From Sorghum bicolor (lineage: Eukaryota > Streptophyta > Magnoliopsida > Poales > Poaceae), in NCBI RefSeq assembly GCF_000003195.3, contig NC_012873.2, positions 43,146,061 through 43,210,060 of the forward strand: a stretch of 64,000 nt of DNA. The letters are read 5' to 3'. The notes below the pieces were generated by a model. The model was not told the origin of the DNA and did not search any database. It was given only the letters and a program-made list of their open reading frames with translations. Of the stretch, positions 1-10,779 are shown piece after piece. The translations under genes were made by a program, and so were the position numbers. The stretch's first letter is position 1, and each line of letters begins with the position of its first letter.

Positions 1-1172
1 TATAACTATAGAATTTGGAAAAGTTTTCTATAGAAAAGTTATAGACGACTTGCTAAGCTTTCCAACGGTATAAGCTGGAACTTATTTGGATAAGTAGAAC
101 CTGAGATATGATATTAACAATTGGATATTTCTGTTCTATATCAAAGTCTGGACAGTTTTGGTATTCCCTATTTTCGGCCAAGTTAAAGACAGAATCTGGG
201 AAAACATGGTATACGAAAGTTGTAGAGGATTTCCTAAGCTTTTTAAAAATGTAAGGATCATCTCTAGATGAGTTAAGTAGCTCAAGATATAATTTCTGGA
301 AGTTACTGCACCTTTGCTGAGACATTATCAGGAAGGATATTATGTTTGGTTATTTTACCTATGCTTAAAGACAGAACCTAAGGAGGACTTCTACATGAAA
401 GTTGTAGGGAATTTCATAAGTTTTCTAACGATATAATCTGCAACTCTATCGGATTAACATAATAAGAGTTATACATGTTTTACTACGCTGGTATTTTTCA
501 TATCGCGAGGAAATTTCAGGATACCTGTTTGCTCCACTGCACATAAGTTCTTTGGGATGTCAGAAGTTCTCAATGTTAACTTGTCTGGAAAGTATGCAAG
601 CTACCTTTCTTGATCCCCTAGTTGACTTTTCTTAAGGGGGGTAGCCCAATTAAAGAACTACAAGAAGAAGTGGTTAATAACTGGAACATCTACAAGGACA
701 TCAAGTGCTCGATATGTTGGTTTGTTTCAAGATATCATTCTATTTGGAGTGTGCTAATACCAATGGAGGTTTATGTCATTAGTGATACTCATGGATTAAG
801 AGTTGTGTATGAGGATCAGATGACACCAAAGTCTACAGAGTTGTATGTATAGTGTGAGAGTGAAGCAACTTAATTGTGATAAAGGTACCGATAATTGGAA
901 CTTAGTGATGAAACTAACCTTGGATCAAGAGACTCGGTACAGCGAATTTAAAAGACTATATGATGTGTAGCGTCTAAAAAGGATAGGAGAAATAAGTTTA
1001 AAGAAGGCCTACTACACTAGGTGTCTCGTCAATATTATAGGAATACTTGAGAGGCTACTTGGAGTAAGAGAGTGGAATCATTGCTATGAAGATATAACTA
1101 CTTAAGAAAGTGAACAAGATTCAAAATCTACGTCTCTTTGATAACCGTTTTCCGAATCTCGAGGACAATTTT
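1..1172 (+). other. Tek2 internal remnant: leader-like repeats and pol-distal tail
   Basis: No convincing coding region. Bases 30-110, 210-300 and 397-480 are three diverged copies of one motif (AAAGTTRTAGR...TTTCYAA followed by an 'ACTCGAGATATGA'-like end), period about 185 bp. The same motif occurs on the minus strand of Tek1 at about 44290-44400, in its leader between the extra ORF and gag, so this is probably the leader of a related plus-strand element. Bases 1145-1170 (CCGAATCTCGAGGA) match the tail just before the Tek1 3' LTR. Leader and tail lie only about 0.6 kb apart, so gag and pol appear deleted. A 76-codon frame at 622-852 resembles nothing I know. Confidence 0.5.
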
Positions 1173-4100
1173 TGTGCTCATGAAAATATAGGAAAATAAT
1201 ATTTTTCATTAAATTAAAATTTATCATAAGGCTTAGCAATATTATTATGCATACATGCTGGTGCATATGTTTTGATGTGATGCTTGTTGCTCCTTTATGT
1301 GTTGATATTAAGAAAATTGTTTAAAATACGTTTAGTAGATCGATCTTCCTTATTCGGCACGTATTTATCTTTTATCTACAACCAAATTTCTTGTTTCTAA
1401 GCTCAAATGTTTTTTTATTAGGAGCTTCCTAAAATCTTTTCTTTGTCACTCAAAGCACTTCTTTTAGTTCCTCGTCCATCAAGCAATCTCTACAAACTTT
1501 TCGGGAATTTTTCCATCTTCTATTCTCACTTTTCTATGAGCATAAATCTAATTTTTAGATGTCCCAAATTATCTTATCATGAGATCCAAATACGTTATTT
1601 GAGTTCCTCATATTCCATAATGTCTCTGAGAATTTTTCCCGAATTTTCGGAGCTTTCGGAGTATTTTTCGTGGCTTAACTACTAATTCTAAACTTTTCTA
1701 GAATTATTTTATCAATGAAAATAATTAATTCGAAAATAATAAATCTCTTATTATTTTTCCAACGTCAAAGCCCATAATAAATCCCAAAAACCATATAGTT
1801 ATTTACTAATGAGCTTTAATAATTAATTAGGCCTATTAGTAAAGATGAATGTTGCAAATCAATTAGTACCATATCGCTAGTTGACGTGGAGGTGTGGAGT
1901 TTCTCTACCTATATATATGTACCAACCCCTTAGGCAAAGCACACCAAAAAAAAACTACCATATGAGAAGCCTCTAGTTTGGAAATTTTTAAGGTAGTAAA
2001 ATTATATTTTCTCGTCCTCTCTATATCGCCAATGGCCAATCCCGATGACTACTCAAGCGATCGTTTTGCAGCTCTGAAGTTTACCTTGCCTGCCTCCGTC
2101 CGTCTCCAGCCAGGTCATGTAGAAGTCGGATCTTGATCTTGGCTAGCACCAGGATGCCTCTATATCTACTGAATCTAGTCTTCCGTACATGCTATTCGTC
2201 AATGCTCGATCTCCGTTACCGTGAATCTGCAACCTACCGAAAATCCTATGAAGGTACATGTCCTAGGTACCAGACCTGAATTTTGCTCTCTAACTTGCCC
2301 AGATTGTCTTCTAGTCATCACGTGCCTTTGATTAACCTTTTCTCAACAGAAAAACTAGCTGCATCTATGCGTGACCTTGCTGATGAGCTGCTGGACTGCT
2401 CCCAAAACTCCAGAACCCGCCGTCAACTTCCTGGTGTCGAGAGCCATCTAATGCTTGGGACAAAATCTGCCATGGTCATCATTCGTTATACACTAAGGTT
2501 TCTATTGTTTCATTATCTTCGATCCATTCAAGTTACGTTGAGAACATAGTGACATAATTTATGTGTTAATTAGAGTTAATCGTGTGGTACGTTAGTAAAT
2601 TTCATAAATAACATATTTATTTTAATTAATTTCTGTGCAATTGGCTTTCGAATTATAAGAATATAAGCTTAACGTCTGTCTTCTACATGTCAAATGTTAT
2701 TTTGATAAAAGGCAATATTAATATGTTTTAAATTTGTAATCCAGCCGACTGAGTTCAAAATCGTTTTCTGATATTTACAAATTTGCCACTGAAACTGTTT
2801 TAGCCATAAAATCTTCGTTCTAAGTCCGTTTTGACCCATTCAAATTGTGTTAGGTTCATAATCATGAGATCTACATGTTAGTAAAATTATTTTACCCAGT
2901 TTGAAACTTTTAAATTTCGTGACTTTAATTAATTAATTACTTTTCTATATAAAATCGTAGAAAATTCATATCTCCTTCGTTTTAAATCCGATTTTTGTGA
3001 TCTTTATGTATGTGAGATCGAAGCGATGCGTAGAATCATTTTATAAACTTTTCATACTGTTTTTATATGATTGGTGTACTGTTCTAATTGTAGTTTTGTT
3101 TGCTCGTGTATGCTTTCTTCGATTGTTTGTGTGATCGATGATCGAGTTTAGACGGAGAGCAGTTTTGGTGATCAAGATGAAAGCTTTGGAAACAAGTAAG
3201 ACCAGCAGAACCAAAAGGATAAGCAAGAGCATTTGGATCAAGGCAAGTATAGCATTTTGATTTTATTTCTGTGACCATGATCCTGTGACTAGATTAATGT
3301 TAAGTAATAAATGATAAAAATGACTTTTTAGCCACTTGATGATTTATCTGTAAGTGATAACCGGGACAACAGTGCAACCATGAGGGCTATAATGGCTCTG
3401 GCTTTAGCTCAGTATGGAGACCTTTTCTAGCTTGTTAGAGGTTCCCCGAAAGGGCGGAGGGGCTGAACCGACACGGGTATAGTGCGAGATCCTGTCCCTA
3501 TGTGTATAGGCTGCGCGTCATTGTGCCATTCGGAAGGGGGGGTATCTATATCTGCTCGCGAAGGAAACCTTGCGGCCCTAACATGTTAGACGAACTTTTG
3601 AAAGGCTTCATAGTGATCCCTGCCGACCTTCCTTGGAAGTGGGTTAAGAGGCTGATCACCTCGGGCGAAAGGGTAAATCATGACTCATGGGTAAAGATGT
3701 ACAACCTCTGCAGAGTGTAAAACTGGTATACTAGCCGTGCTCACGGTCATGAGCGGCCTTGGGGATTCTTGCATCGACGATGATGATTCTTGTGTGTTAA
3801 ATATGCCCATTATTTATTATTTAATGCTTTACATTATTTATGTCACATTGATCATGAGATTGTGGGATATATACAATCTAGTTGCTATACTTGTGGAGTT
3901 CGACATGGACTCATTCTTGCTATTTCCCCCAAACCTCAGGAGAAGTTTAGACTTGTGATCAACCAGTCAGTTGGATCCTGTAGAGAGAAGTTAATACCCG
4001 AAGTTTGGAGTTGTTTATCCGCTGTTGCTATCAAAGGTTATCTCTTTTATACTAAATACGTTATGTATTTATGCATTGTCTTTTGATATTACCCCTTATT

Positions 4101-4179
4101 TGTAGCTATATGTGAGATTTGGCTTCTAAAACTCACATATGGTGCATATCTGATTTTGTCCTTAAAATCGGGTATTACA
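1173..4179 (+). mobile_element. Tek2 3' LTR (Tekay/Del-like, ~3.0 kb)
   Basis: The right end (CTTAAAATCGGGTATTACA, ending 4179) matches the inverted end of the Tek1 LTR (CTTAAAATTGGGTGTGACA). The left part around 1190-1275 (TTATCATAAGGCTTAG, then ACATGCTGGTGCATATG) aligns with the other Tek1 LTR end around 39600-39660. Length is close to the 2.85 kb Tek1 LTR. The exact left base is uncertain because the usual TGTAACACC start has decayed. The element is much more diverged from Tek1 than the two Tek1 LTRs are from each other. It abuts Chr1 pol at 4180, so it was inserted into Chr1; the other end of that element lies left of the window. Confidence 0.7.
3340..3770 (+). repeat. Conserved core of Tekay-type LTRs
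   Basis: This block aligns, inverted, with 37440-37790 and 46425-46740 in the two Tek1 LTRs. Shared runs include TCAGTATGAGGACCTTTTCT-like, AAAGGCTTCATAGTGA, CTTCCTTGGAAGT and GTGCTCACGGTCATGAG. Sequence on either side is much less alike, so the block is preferentially conserved between elements whose LTRs otherwise differ widely. It lies in the R-U5 part of the LTR. Confidence 0.65.
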
Positions 4180-4461
4180 AGAAAGGAGACTGATTTCATA
4201 CTTCAGTGAAAAGCTAAGTGGTCCAACTCTGAATTACTCAGTTTATGATAAAGAATTATATGCTCTTGTTAGGGGTTTGGAAACTTGGCAACACTACCTT
4301 TTGCCTAAAGAATTTGTGATACATTCAGACCATGAATCTTTGAAACATCTTAAAGGCCAACTAAAACTGAACTGAAGGCATGCAAAATGGAGTGAATTCA
4401 TTGAGTCTTTTCCTTACGTTGTCAAGTATAAGAAAGGGAAGGATAATATGTAGCTGATGCT
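4180..4461 (+). pseudogene. Chr1 RNase H fragment
   Basis: Read from 4187, the frame gives a typical Ty3/Gypsy RNase H segment: YFSEKLSG, then [23 protein letters not shown] and [10 protein letters not shown]. It has an in-frame TGA at about 4373 and a TAG at 4450, followed by a frame change into the ADALSRRH-like end. The N-terminal part of RNase H and all of RT, protease and gag lie on the other side of Tek2, outside the window. RNase H removes template RNA during reverse transcription; this copy is dead. Confidence 0.8.
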
Positions 4462-5935
4462 TTGTCTCGACGTCATAATTTGCTTTCACAACTTGATAGT
4501 AAAATTCTTGGATTAGAAAGTATAAAAGAATTATATGCTAATGATTCATATTTTGCTGAACCATATTCCAAGTGTTGTGGCGGCGAGGGATGGGAAAAAT
4601 TCCATTTGCATGATGGTTTTTTATTTCGAGCTAATAAACTTTGCATTCCAGATTACTATTTGCATTTTGCTAGTGCAGGAAGCTCATGCAGGAGGACTTA
4701 TGGGTCATTTTGGTGCAAAGAAAATAGAACAAGTGCTAACTGACCATTTCTTTTGTCCTAAGATGAGAAGAGATATGGAGAGGCATGTTCTTTGCTGTGA
4801 AACCTGCCACAAAGCTAAGTCCCATTTGAACCCGTTTATACACTCCTCTACCTATTCCTAGTGTACCTTGGAGGATATTTCTATGGACTTTGTCCTTGGT
4901 TTACCACGAACCAAGAGGGGAAAGGGTTCCATATTTGTTGTGGTTGATAGATTTAGCAAAATGGCACACTTTATTCCCTGTCATAAGAGCGATGATGCTT
5001 CAGACATTGCTGAGTTATTTTTCAGAGAAATTGTGCGTCTACATGGAGTGCCACGTACCATCGTATCTGATCGTGATACCAAGTTTTTGAGCTACTTCTG
5101 GAAAACCTTGTGGGGAAAACTGGGGACAAGGCTGCTGTTCTCCACAATGTGTCATCCTCAAATGGATGGACAGACCGAAGTTGTGAACCGCACAATGTCA
5201 ACATTGCTGCGAGCTGCCCTAAAGAAGAATTTGAAATTGTGGGAAGAAAGCTTGCCTCATGTGGAGTTTGCATACAACAGGGCAGTATATTCGACCACAA
5301 AATTTGGTCCATTTGAGATTGTCTATGGGTTCAAACCTACTGCTCCAATCGATCTTTTGTCTTTTCCTATAGAGGAACATGTAAACTTTGATACAAGCAA
5401 GCGAGCATAATTTGTCAAGATGCTTCATGATCGAGCTAAAGCAAACATTCAGAAGATGACCAAGTTATATGAGAAGTGAGCCAACAAGGGTCGTAAGAAG
5501 ATGTTATTTGAACCGAGAGACTTGGTTTGGGTGCACTTGCGCAAGGATCGCTTTCCTGAACAACACAAGAGCAAGCTGCAACCCCAAGGCGATGGCCCAT
5601 TTAAAGTGCTTCACAAGATCAATGACAATGCATATGAAATTGATCTCCCAAGTACGTATGGTGTGAGTACAAGCTTCAATGTCGCCGATTTATCTCCTTT
5701 CTTTGGACTGGACGAGTCGAGGACGACTCCTTTTCAAGAGAGGGAGGATGATATGACCACGCCAGCAAGCAATATGTCACAAGCTCTAAGTCAAGCTACA
5801 ACCACTCAAGTTTTACCAACACCGACACCAGCCAAGTCATTGATGGACCGATTACATGTAGTCGTGCAAAGAAGCTACAACAAGAGGTCCACGCGCTACT
5901 TTGTGAGATTCATTTTAACATTAATGTGAATTTAT
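4462..5935 (+). pseudogene. Chr1 integrase (chromovirus, CRM/Reina-like)
   Basis: Order: linker after RNase H (4462-4660), HHCC zinc-binding domain (HAGGLMGHF ... CETCHKAKS, about 4690-4830), DDE core ([20 protein letters not shown] and [10 protein letters not shown] keep all three acidic catalytic residues), then a C-terminal domain ([20 protein letters not shown], then FNVADLSPF). No canonical chromodomain follows, only a Ser/Thr-rich tail, which points to a CRM- or Reina-like chromovirus rather than Tekay; the clade call is tentative. Lesions: frame changes near 4670 and 4855, TAA at 5408-5410, TGA at 5477-5479. Integrase inserts the cDNA into host DNA; this copy cannot be translated whole. 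Confidence 0.8.
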
Positions 5936-5975
5936 ATACTACCTAAGTGTTGTACCTTGATTGTACTCAGGTATA

Positions 5976-5991
5976 TAAAAGAAGGGAAGGA
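5976..5991 (+). other. Chr1 polypurine tract
   Basis: TAAAAGAAGGGAAGGA, directly before a TG dinucleotide and just after the end of the integrase frame, as expected for the plus-strand primer site next to a 3' LTR. Confidence 0.55.
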
Positions 5992-6981
5992 TGAATAGGA
6001 CCCTGAAGAATGGACCAATGCATGTCCCAAAAGACAGACTAGCAAAACGGACCAGAAGAGTAAAAAATAGACCAGTCTAAGTCAAGAATGGACCAGTGCA
6101 AAGAAATTTTCGTAACTTTTTACTCACAAAAGCTATGAAGGCCCATGAGGACTTATTGGAAACCTTGTCGAACCTACTTTCCAATGAATCTAGTGGCGAC
6201 CAGTTTGGATACTCTATATTGCCTGTAGACCAGAATTAGTACAGACTGCTCAGAAAGTCAACAGTCTGTCGTGATAGAATATTGGTACAACTTGCCGAGT
6301 AAAATTTTACCAATCTACAATGTTTCATGCTGGATGACATATATTGCTGGAAAGCCCTTTGAGTCTAGTTTCACAACCAAGAAACGGTTCATCATTTGGA
6401 CTTACCAACAAGTAGTTATTGTCAGTTTATTGGAAACTGCTCTAGAGGCCAACAGTCACGCGAAGCCAGTTCGGGAATCCATTCCGAGGGGACCTTTCAC
6501 ATTGCCTTCCCTCAGAAAATCTATTTCATTTTCATACCTATCTAGGAGGGTTGTTCCTAGTATAAATATTCCCTACCTCTAAGCTATGAAAAGGACCTTT
6601 GATCATTTTGATAAACTACATGATATTGCAGGCGCGCTGCTGAGTGCCTTACTCAATTTTTGTTCTTCCTTGTTCTTCTTGGACTTGTGAAGTGAATACT
6701 CTGGGTTCCCATACTTCTTGCTCTACGGCTTCCATTCAGCTACGCCGTATTGTGTGGACTAGTTCTGGATTTTGGTTCTACGGTCGTTCAGAGATCAAGT
6801 CATAGTCTTCGCGGTTTCGGTGCCTCTCTCCCCGTCGCTTGGTCACATCCAACCTTTGTCAGGTATAAAGCTAGTTATCCACTGTTCGCAGCAAGTTATC
6901 CTTGTTCTTTTGATCTACTGTCGTGAAGATCGGGCCACCCTTGTGCTGATTCATATAGGTAACCTATCAGTACAGGGATCA
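5992..6981 (+). mobile_element. Chr1 3' LTR (~0.99 kb, inferred limits)
   Basis: Starts TGAATAGG after the polypurine tract and ends about GGATCA at 6981, where sequence homologous to the acidic 3' part of Ath1 (50240 onward) begins. A TATA-like box at 6561-6568 followed by a pyrimidine-rich leader fits U3-R-U5 order. No second copy lies in the window, so the limits and duplication cannot be verified. Confidence 0.5.
6561..6568 (+). promoter_or_regulatory. TATA box of Chr1 LTR
   Basis: TATAAATA about 570 bp into the inferred LTR, downstream of short direct and inverted words; a plausible U3 core promoter. Confidence 0.45.
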
Positions 6982-8707
6982 AATGACTAAACAAGAAGCA
7001 ATAGAACCTCGCTGGAGCGAGTGAGACAAAGAAGCTAAGAGAATGGAGCAAATTGCTGAACAAGAAGCAAGAGAAATACAAGAACAAAATCGAAGATGGT
7101 TGGAAGAGTATAAAGAGACATCATTGCAAGATGGAGAACTATCTTAGGCTTCCTTAGACAATGAATCCTACAAGCAAGTACTCTTTCCAACCTAGTATTG
7201 TCGGTAGACTTTATATTCCACAGCCTTGCCGTAAGGTAATAATGGTAGTTATCTAATTACTTTAGTACATTTATTCTTTTGCATGTTTAAAAAGAAAATA
7301 AAAATCTCTTATTGCTTTATTATAAAACTTTGAAAAGCTCCAAAGGATTAGACTTATGGTTTACCCCGTAAGAATATCCACTATGGTAGCACAAAAATAA
7401 ATTTTCATTTCTTTGCATTATAAATAGAAAAGCACAAAAAATATATGAATCATGCTACACATTCATATCTGCTCATAAAGATAATCAATTACTCATCTAC
7501 CTAACCGCTAACCCATTATCATATTCTAGCCTTGAGTTTTGGTTTTCTTGTTGGAGTATATATTTGTAGGATTAGACAACTCAAGTGTGAGAAAGGTCAG
7601 TTGGTCATCACTGCTAAGCATACTCTAAAAAGATCATTCAAGCGAAATATGACAAATATCTAGCTTGGGGGAGGAGCATCCCCTAGTTATCAGGTAATTA
7701 TACCTAGGCGATTTATCAAGTCTATTTTATAGTTGTAAAATACCAAAAATATGTAGGCACATGAAGGTCCACTTATGTTGAGTCTTTAGTTAAATAAAAT
7801 CTAAAAAGCAATAAAAAGAATTTTGAGTTAATTAGAGTGCTTCTAGGGTCAACTATGAACTATAAGCTTTGTTTTGGAAATGATGAATTGTAGCTCTACT
7901 AGACTTCTTCAAATACATAGTTTTCAACATTGAGTTCTCCTAAGTTTTGGATATGATTGCTTTAACTTGATAATTTACTCTGAACTTGAAACTTGTGGAG
8001 TAATATGCTTGAGCTAAGTCTAGGTGATTGACGAATATGACATAAGAGAGTTTGAGTTGCTATTTATCTTATTCTTAATGATGCTAAATTCTTGAGATTT
8101 ATCTTTTGAAAATTTCAAACCCTTACATGATGAGCTCTTGTATGACAAAGTTGAATTCCTACCAAAGCCATATATAATACATATTTAGATTAGGAAACCG
8201 TTGCTCATTTATGCTACTTGCTTTCCATCGAGTTTAGTCAACCTTTGTCATATACTTAAGAGAGTCTTGTCATGCTTTTAAAATCAAAGTCACTAACACA
8301 CTTCATCCACATTACTCTTACCCCAAGAGTAAGCACAACCATTTTCCACTTTTATCCATTTCCACCTCAGAGATGTTTTGCTCCTATACTGGGAGAAAAC
8401 ACCCCAAAATATTCATAAACCCATATGACAACCTTTATTTGCTCTAAGTTATTTATTGTTATCTCTTCAATCAATTTTTGTATCTAAGGATGCATGTGCA
8501 TAAAAAAGAAAAGAGTATGAACATAGCCCAAGTTCTCCTGAAAATTCTGAAATTTTAAAAAAGAAGAGAGATTAATTTTGAAGAGCAAAAGTAGAATTAG
8601 AATTAGCCACCACATATACACCTATCCACCACATTCCACACACATGCACATCTTGGTTTAATTGTATGACTCAATTCTCTATATATCCTTTATTTGACTT
8701 TACAATA
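6982..8707 (+). mobile_element. Ath0: 3' internal tail of an Athila-like element
   Basis: Collinear with 50240-52170 of Ath1. Shared landmarks include the charged Glu/Lys-rich segment (6995-7135), GGTAGACTTTATATTCC, GGTTTTCTTGTTGGAG and TAGCTTGGGGGAGGAGCATC. There is no open frame beyond the charged segment. The 5' part of this element lies beyond Chr1, which inserted here. Relative to Ath1, about 475 bp immediately before the LTR, including the polypurine tract, is missing: TTTACAATA joins straight to the LTR start. Confidence 0.75.
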
Positions 8708-10002
8708 TGTTGACGGTTGATAACATCAACTTTTATTAGAACTTTAAACCCAAAGGAGAACATGAAAACACACTAGTCTAGGGTTTTATTTGACAATTTC
8801 CACAATTTTTGTATATTCTGTATTTTCTAGGATGAATTTTAGAAAGCTGAAAAGATGGATTCTAGTGCAAAATAAACACAAAACTTATCCACCACGGGAA
8901 ACATCATGGGAAGACTCAGGAAGGATCGAGAAGACACCCGAAGCAATGGGGGGCCTGGCGACTGCCAAGTGGGGCCGGTCGGCCCCACCCTAGCGCCGGC
9001 CGGTGCCCCCTCTAGGGTTTTGACCCTTCTCTTCTAGAATGTTCCTCCACCGCCTACGCTGAGTCATCTCGGCCCTTGGTTAAGTCGGTTTGATCCTACA
9101 GCGCACGTGCATCCCACCGGACTACAAATACAGGGGTAGACCCCCTGGAGACATCAATCAATCCATTATTCATCAAGGCCTCAAGTCATCAAGTATTAAG
9201 CGCTTTCAAGTTCATCAAGAGCCTTCTAGTTCATAGTTCTAGTTAGTTAGATTAGAAGTAGAGGAGATCTAATTCTTCATCGAGATCTAGAGCCCCTAGC
9301 ATTGGTCTGGAGCGCAAGAGTTTGGTAATAGATCTAGTTCCTACTTTGTAGTATGCAATTGTATTATATGTTGTTAATTGCAATAGTCATTCTCTACTTT
9401 GATTATATGTCTAGGATAGTTGGTCTGATCTTATTGAATTCATGTAATTGCTCGTATAGCGTTTACCTAATAGATCGTTGGGTAGATGGTAGACAATATG
9501 TAGACGAGGTGTCTAGATATCTTGTTTATGTGCGAGTGCACCTTGACATGCTGGGATGTGTGGTAGTCCGCATAGGTGACAGCTGCGTTGATTCCTCTGT
9601 AGTCCACCCTCCGTACATAGGTCTAGCATGGGCGCGATCGCGAAGGAGGTGACGCTTGTGTCTTAATACCCTCATTAGTTGATGCCTCTTTACATGTGAT
9701 TATGATATAAGGTTAGCTTAACAATGATTTCTAGATATAATTACACTAATTAGAGTTATTTATTGATGGAGTTATGGAATTACTTTAGATCCAACTCCCT
9801 AGTTTATCCAATGGCTAACTATGATTATGACTAGTAGATGCTCTGATGATTATCCTTAATTATGATACTTGATGATTATGCTATCATTATTATTTACCCA
9901 TATTTATCTTTAGACCTCTGCCTGTTATGAGTAGATTAGAGAACCTTGGTAATATCATTTATTCATCCTATATAGTTTCTTATCAATATAATAGATTATA
10001 GT
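8708..10002 (+). mobile_element. Shared Ath0/Ath1 LTR, left part
   Basis: Begins TGTTGACGG and aligns with the Ath1 3' LTR from 52645 (shared: CATGAAAACACACTAGTC, GAAGACTCAGGAAGGATCGA, GGGGTAGACCCCCTGGAG). It is interrupted at 10003 by TatA and resumes at 22442. The core promoter region at about 9120-9145 reads TACAAATACAGG here and TATAAATATAGG in the other copy. It follows Ath0 internal sequence and precedes Ath1 internal sequence, so one LTR serves two elements. Confidence 0.8.
9998..10002. repeat. TSD of TatA, left copy (ATAGT)
   Basis: ATAGT here and at 22437-22441 flanks TatA exactly, the 5-bp duplication expected of a Gypsy integrase. Confidence 0.9.
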
Positions 10003-10731
10003 TGTTGACACCATTTTTGGACACATATCTTTGGGTACGTATCTAGGAGTTAATGAGGCGTAGATCGGCAGGCGAACAAATGGTGACTTGACAGAAGAGT
10101 TGCCGATGAGGGTTGATACCGATGATGAAACGACAGAATGTGGCCAAATCCAAGAGTGGTGATGAATCTATGCTGATGACTAATACTGATAGTTGTCGAT
10201 GACTATGAAAGGCGATTTGCCGATGGTCACTAAGGGAGGCACAGGAATTGTCGATCGGATGGTGATGGTGTGCCGATCGGTTGTGGTAGATAGATTGGTG
10301 TTTTCCATAGTTATTAGAGTTTGTTGCGTATGCGGATTCCGTTCAATTTGGAATTCGAGTCCTAGTCGTGTCTGATTGTAAATCTTTTGGGCTGGGTATA
10401 AATGTAGACCCCGTAGCGATGTAAGAAGACACACAATCAATCAAACACAAGTTTTTACATCTATTCCAGCATCTACTTTTTCGACGACTTCATCAACTTG
10501 CGTATTTCCTTTTTACTACGAGTTTTTCGGAATTCATCGAGTCAACCTCGGCGAGTTCTCAAGTTCCGCATGAATACCTCTTGGCCGTGACATCCGGGCG
10601 CATCGCTGTTGTCGGGACCAAAGTATTCGAGTTATCACCTTTGTCAATTGTAAGGTCAAATTGGCTGGCACGTCTTAACGTTGAATCGGGTATTAGCCCT
10701 TTGTGTTTGGAGATCTACTTTTGCACCAACA
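10003..10731 (+). mobile_element. TatA 5' LTR (729 bp)
   Basis: TGTTGACACC ... GCACCAACA, with matching inverted ends TGTTG/CAACA. U3 carries several GCCGAT-type words; the TATA box is at 10397-10404; U5 ends next to the PBS. U3 differs strongly from the TatB and TatC LTRs, whereas R-U5 is nearly the same. Confidence 0.92.
10397..10404 (+). promoter_or_regulatory. TATA box of TatA 5' LTR
   Basis: GGGTATAAATGTAGACCC; the identical core recurs in the TatA 3' LTR (22101-22109) and in TatB (23826-23833, 35486-35494), so it is the conserved LTR promoter. Confidence 0.7.
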
Positions 10732-10738
10732 CATCTTT

Positions 10739-10755
10739 TGGCACGCCTGATGGGA
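10739..10755 (+). other. TatA primer-binding site
   Basis: TGGCACGCCTGATGGGA, seven bases after the LTR. TatB has TGGCATGCCCAGTGGGA at the same place. I do not assign the tRNA. Confidence 0.6.
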
Positions 10756-10779
10756 CTCAATTTCGTCATCAAGATCAAC

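Noticed and set aside
622..852. 76-codon frame as a gene
   Set aside because: No family resemblance; surrounded by element leader and tail sequence.
2283..2549. 88-codon frame as a host exon
   Set aside because: Lies inside the Tek2 LTR, with no recognisable domain or splice context.
5992..6981. Treating 5992-6981 as a host promoter and leader because of a good TATA box
   Set aside because: It follows a polypurine tract and integrase end and is bounded by Athila sequence, so an LTR explains it better.
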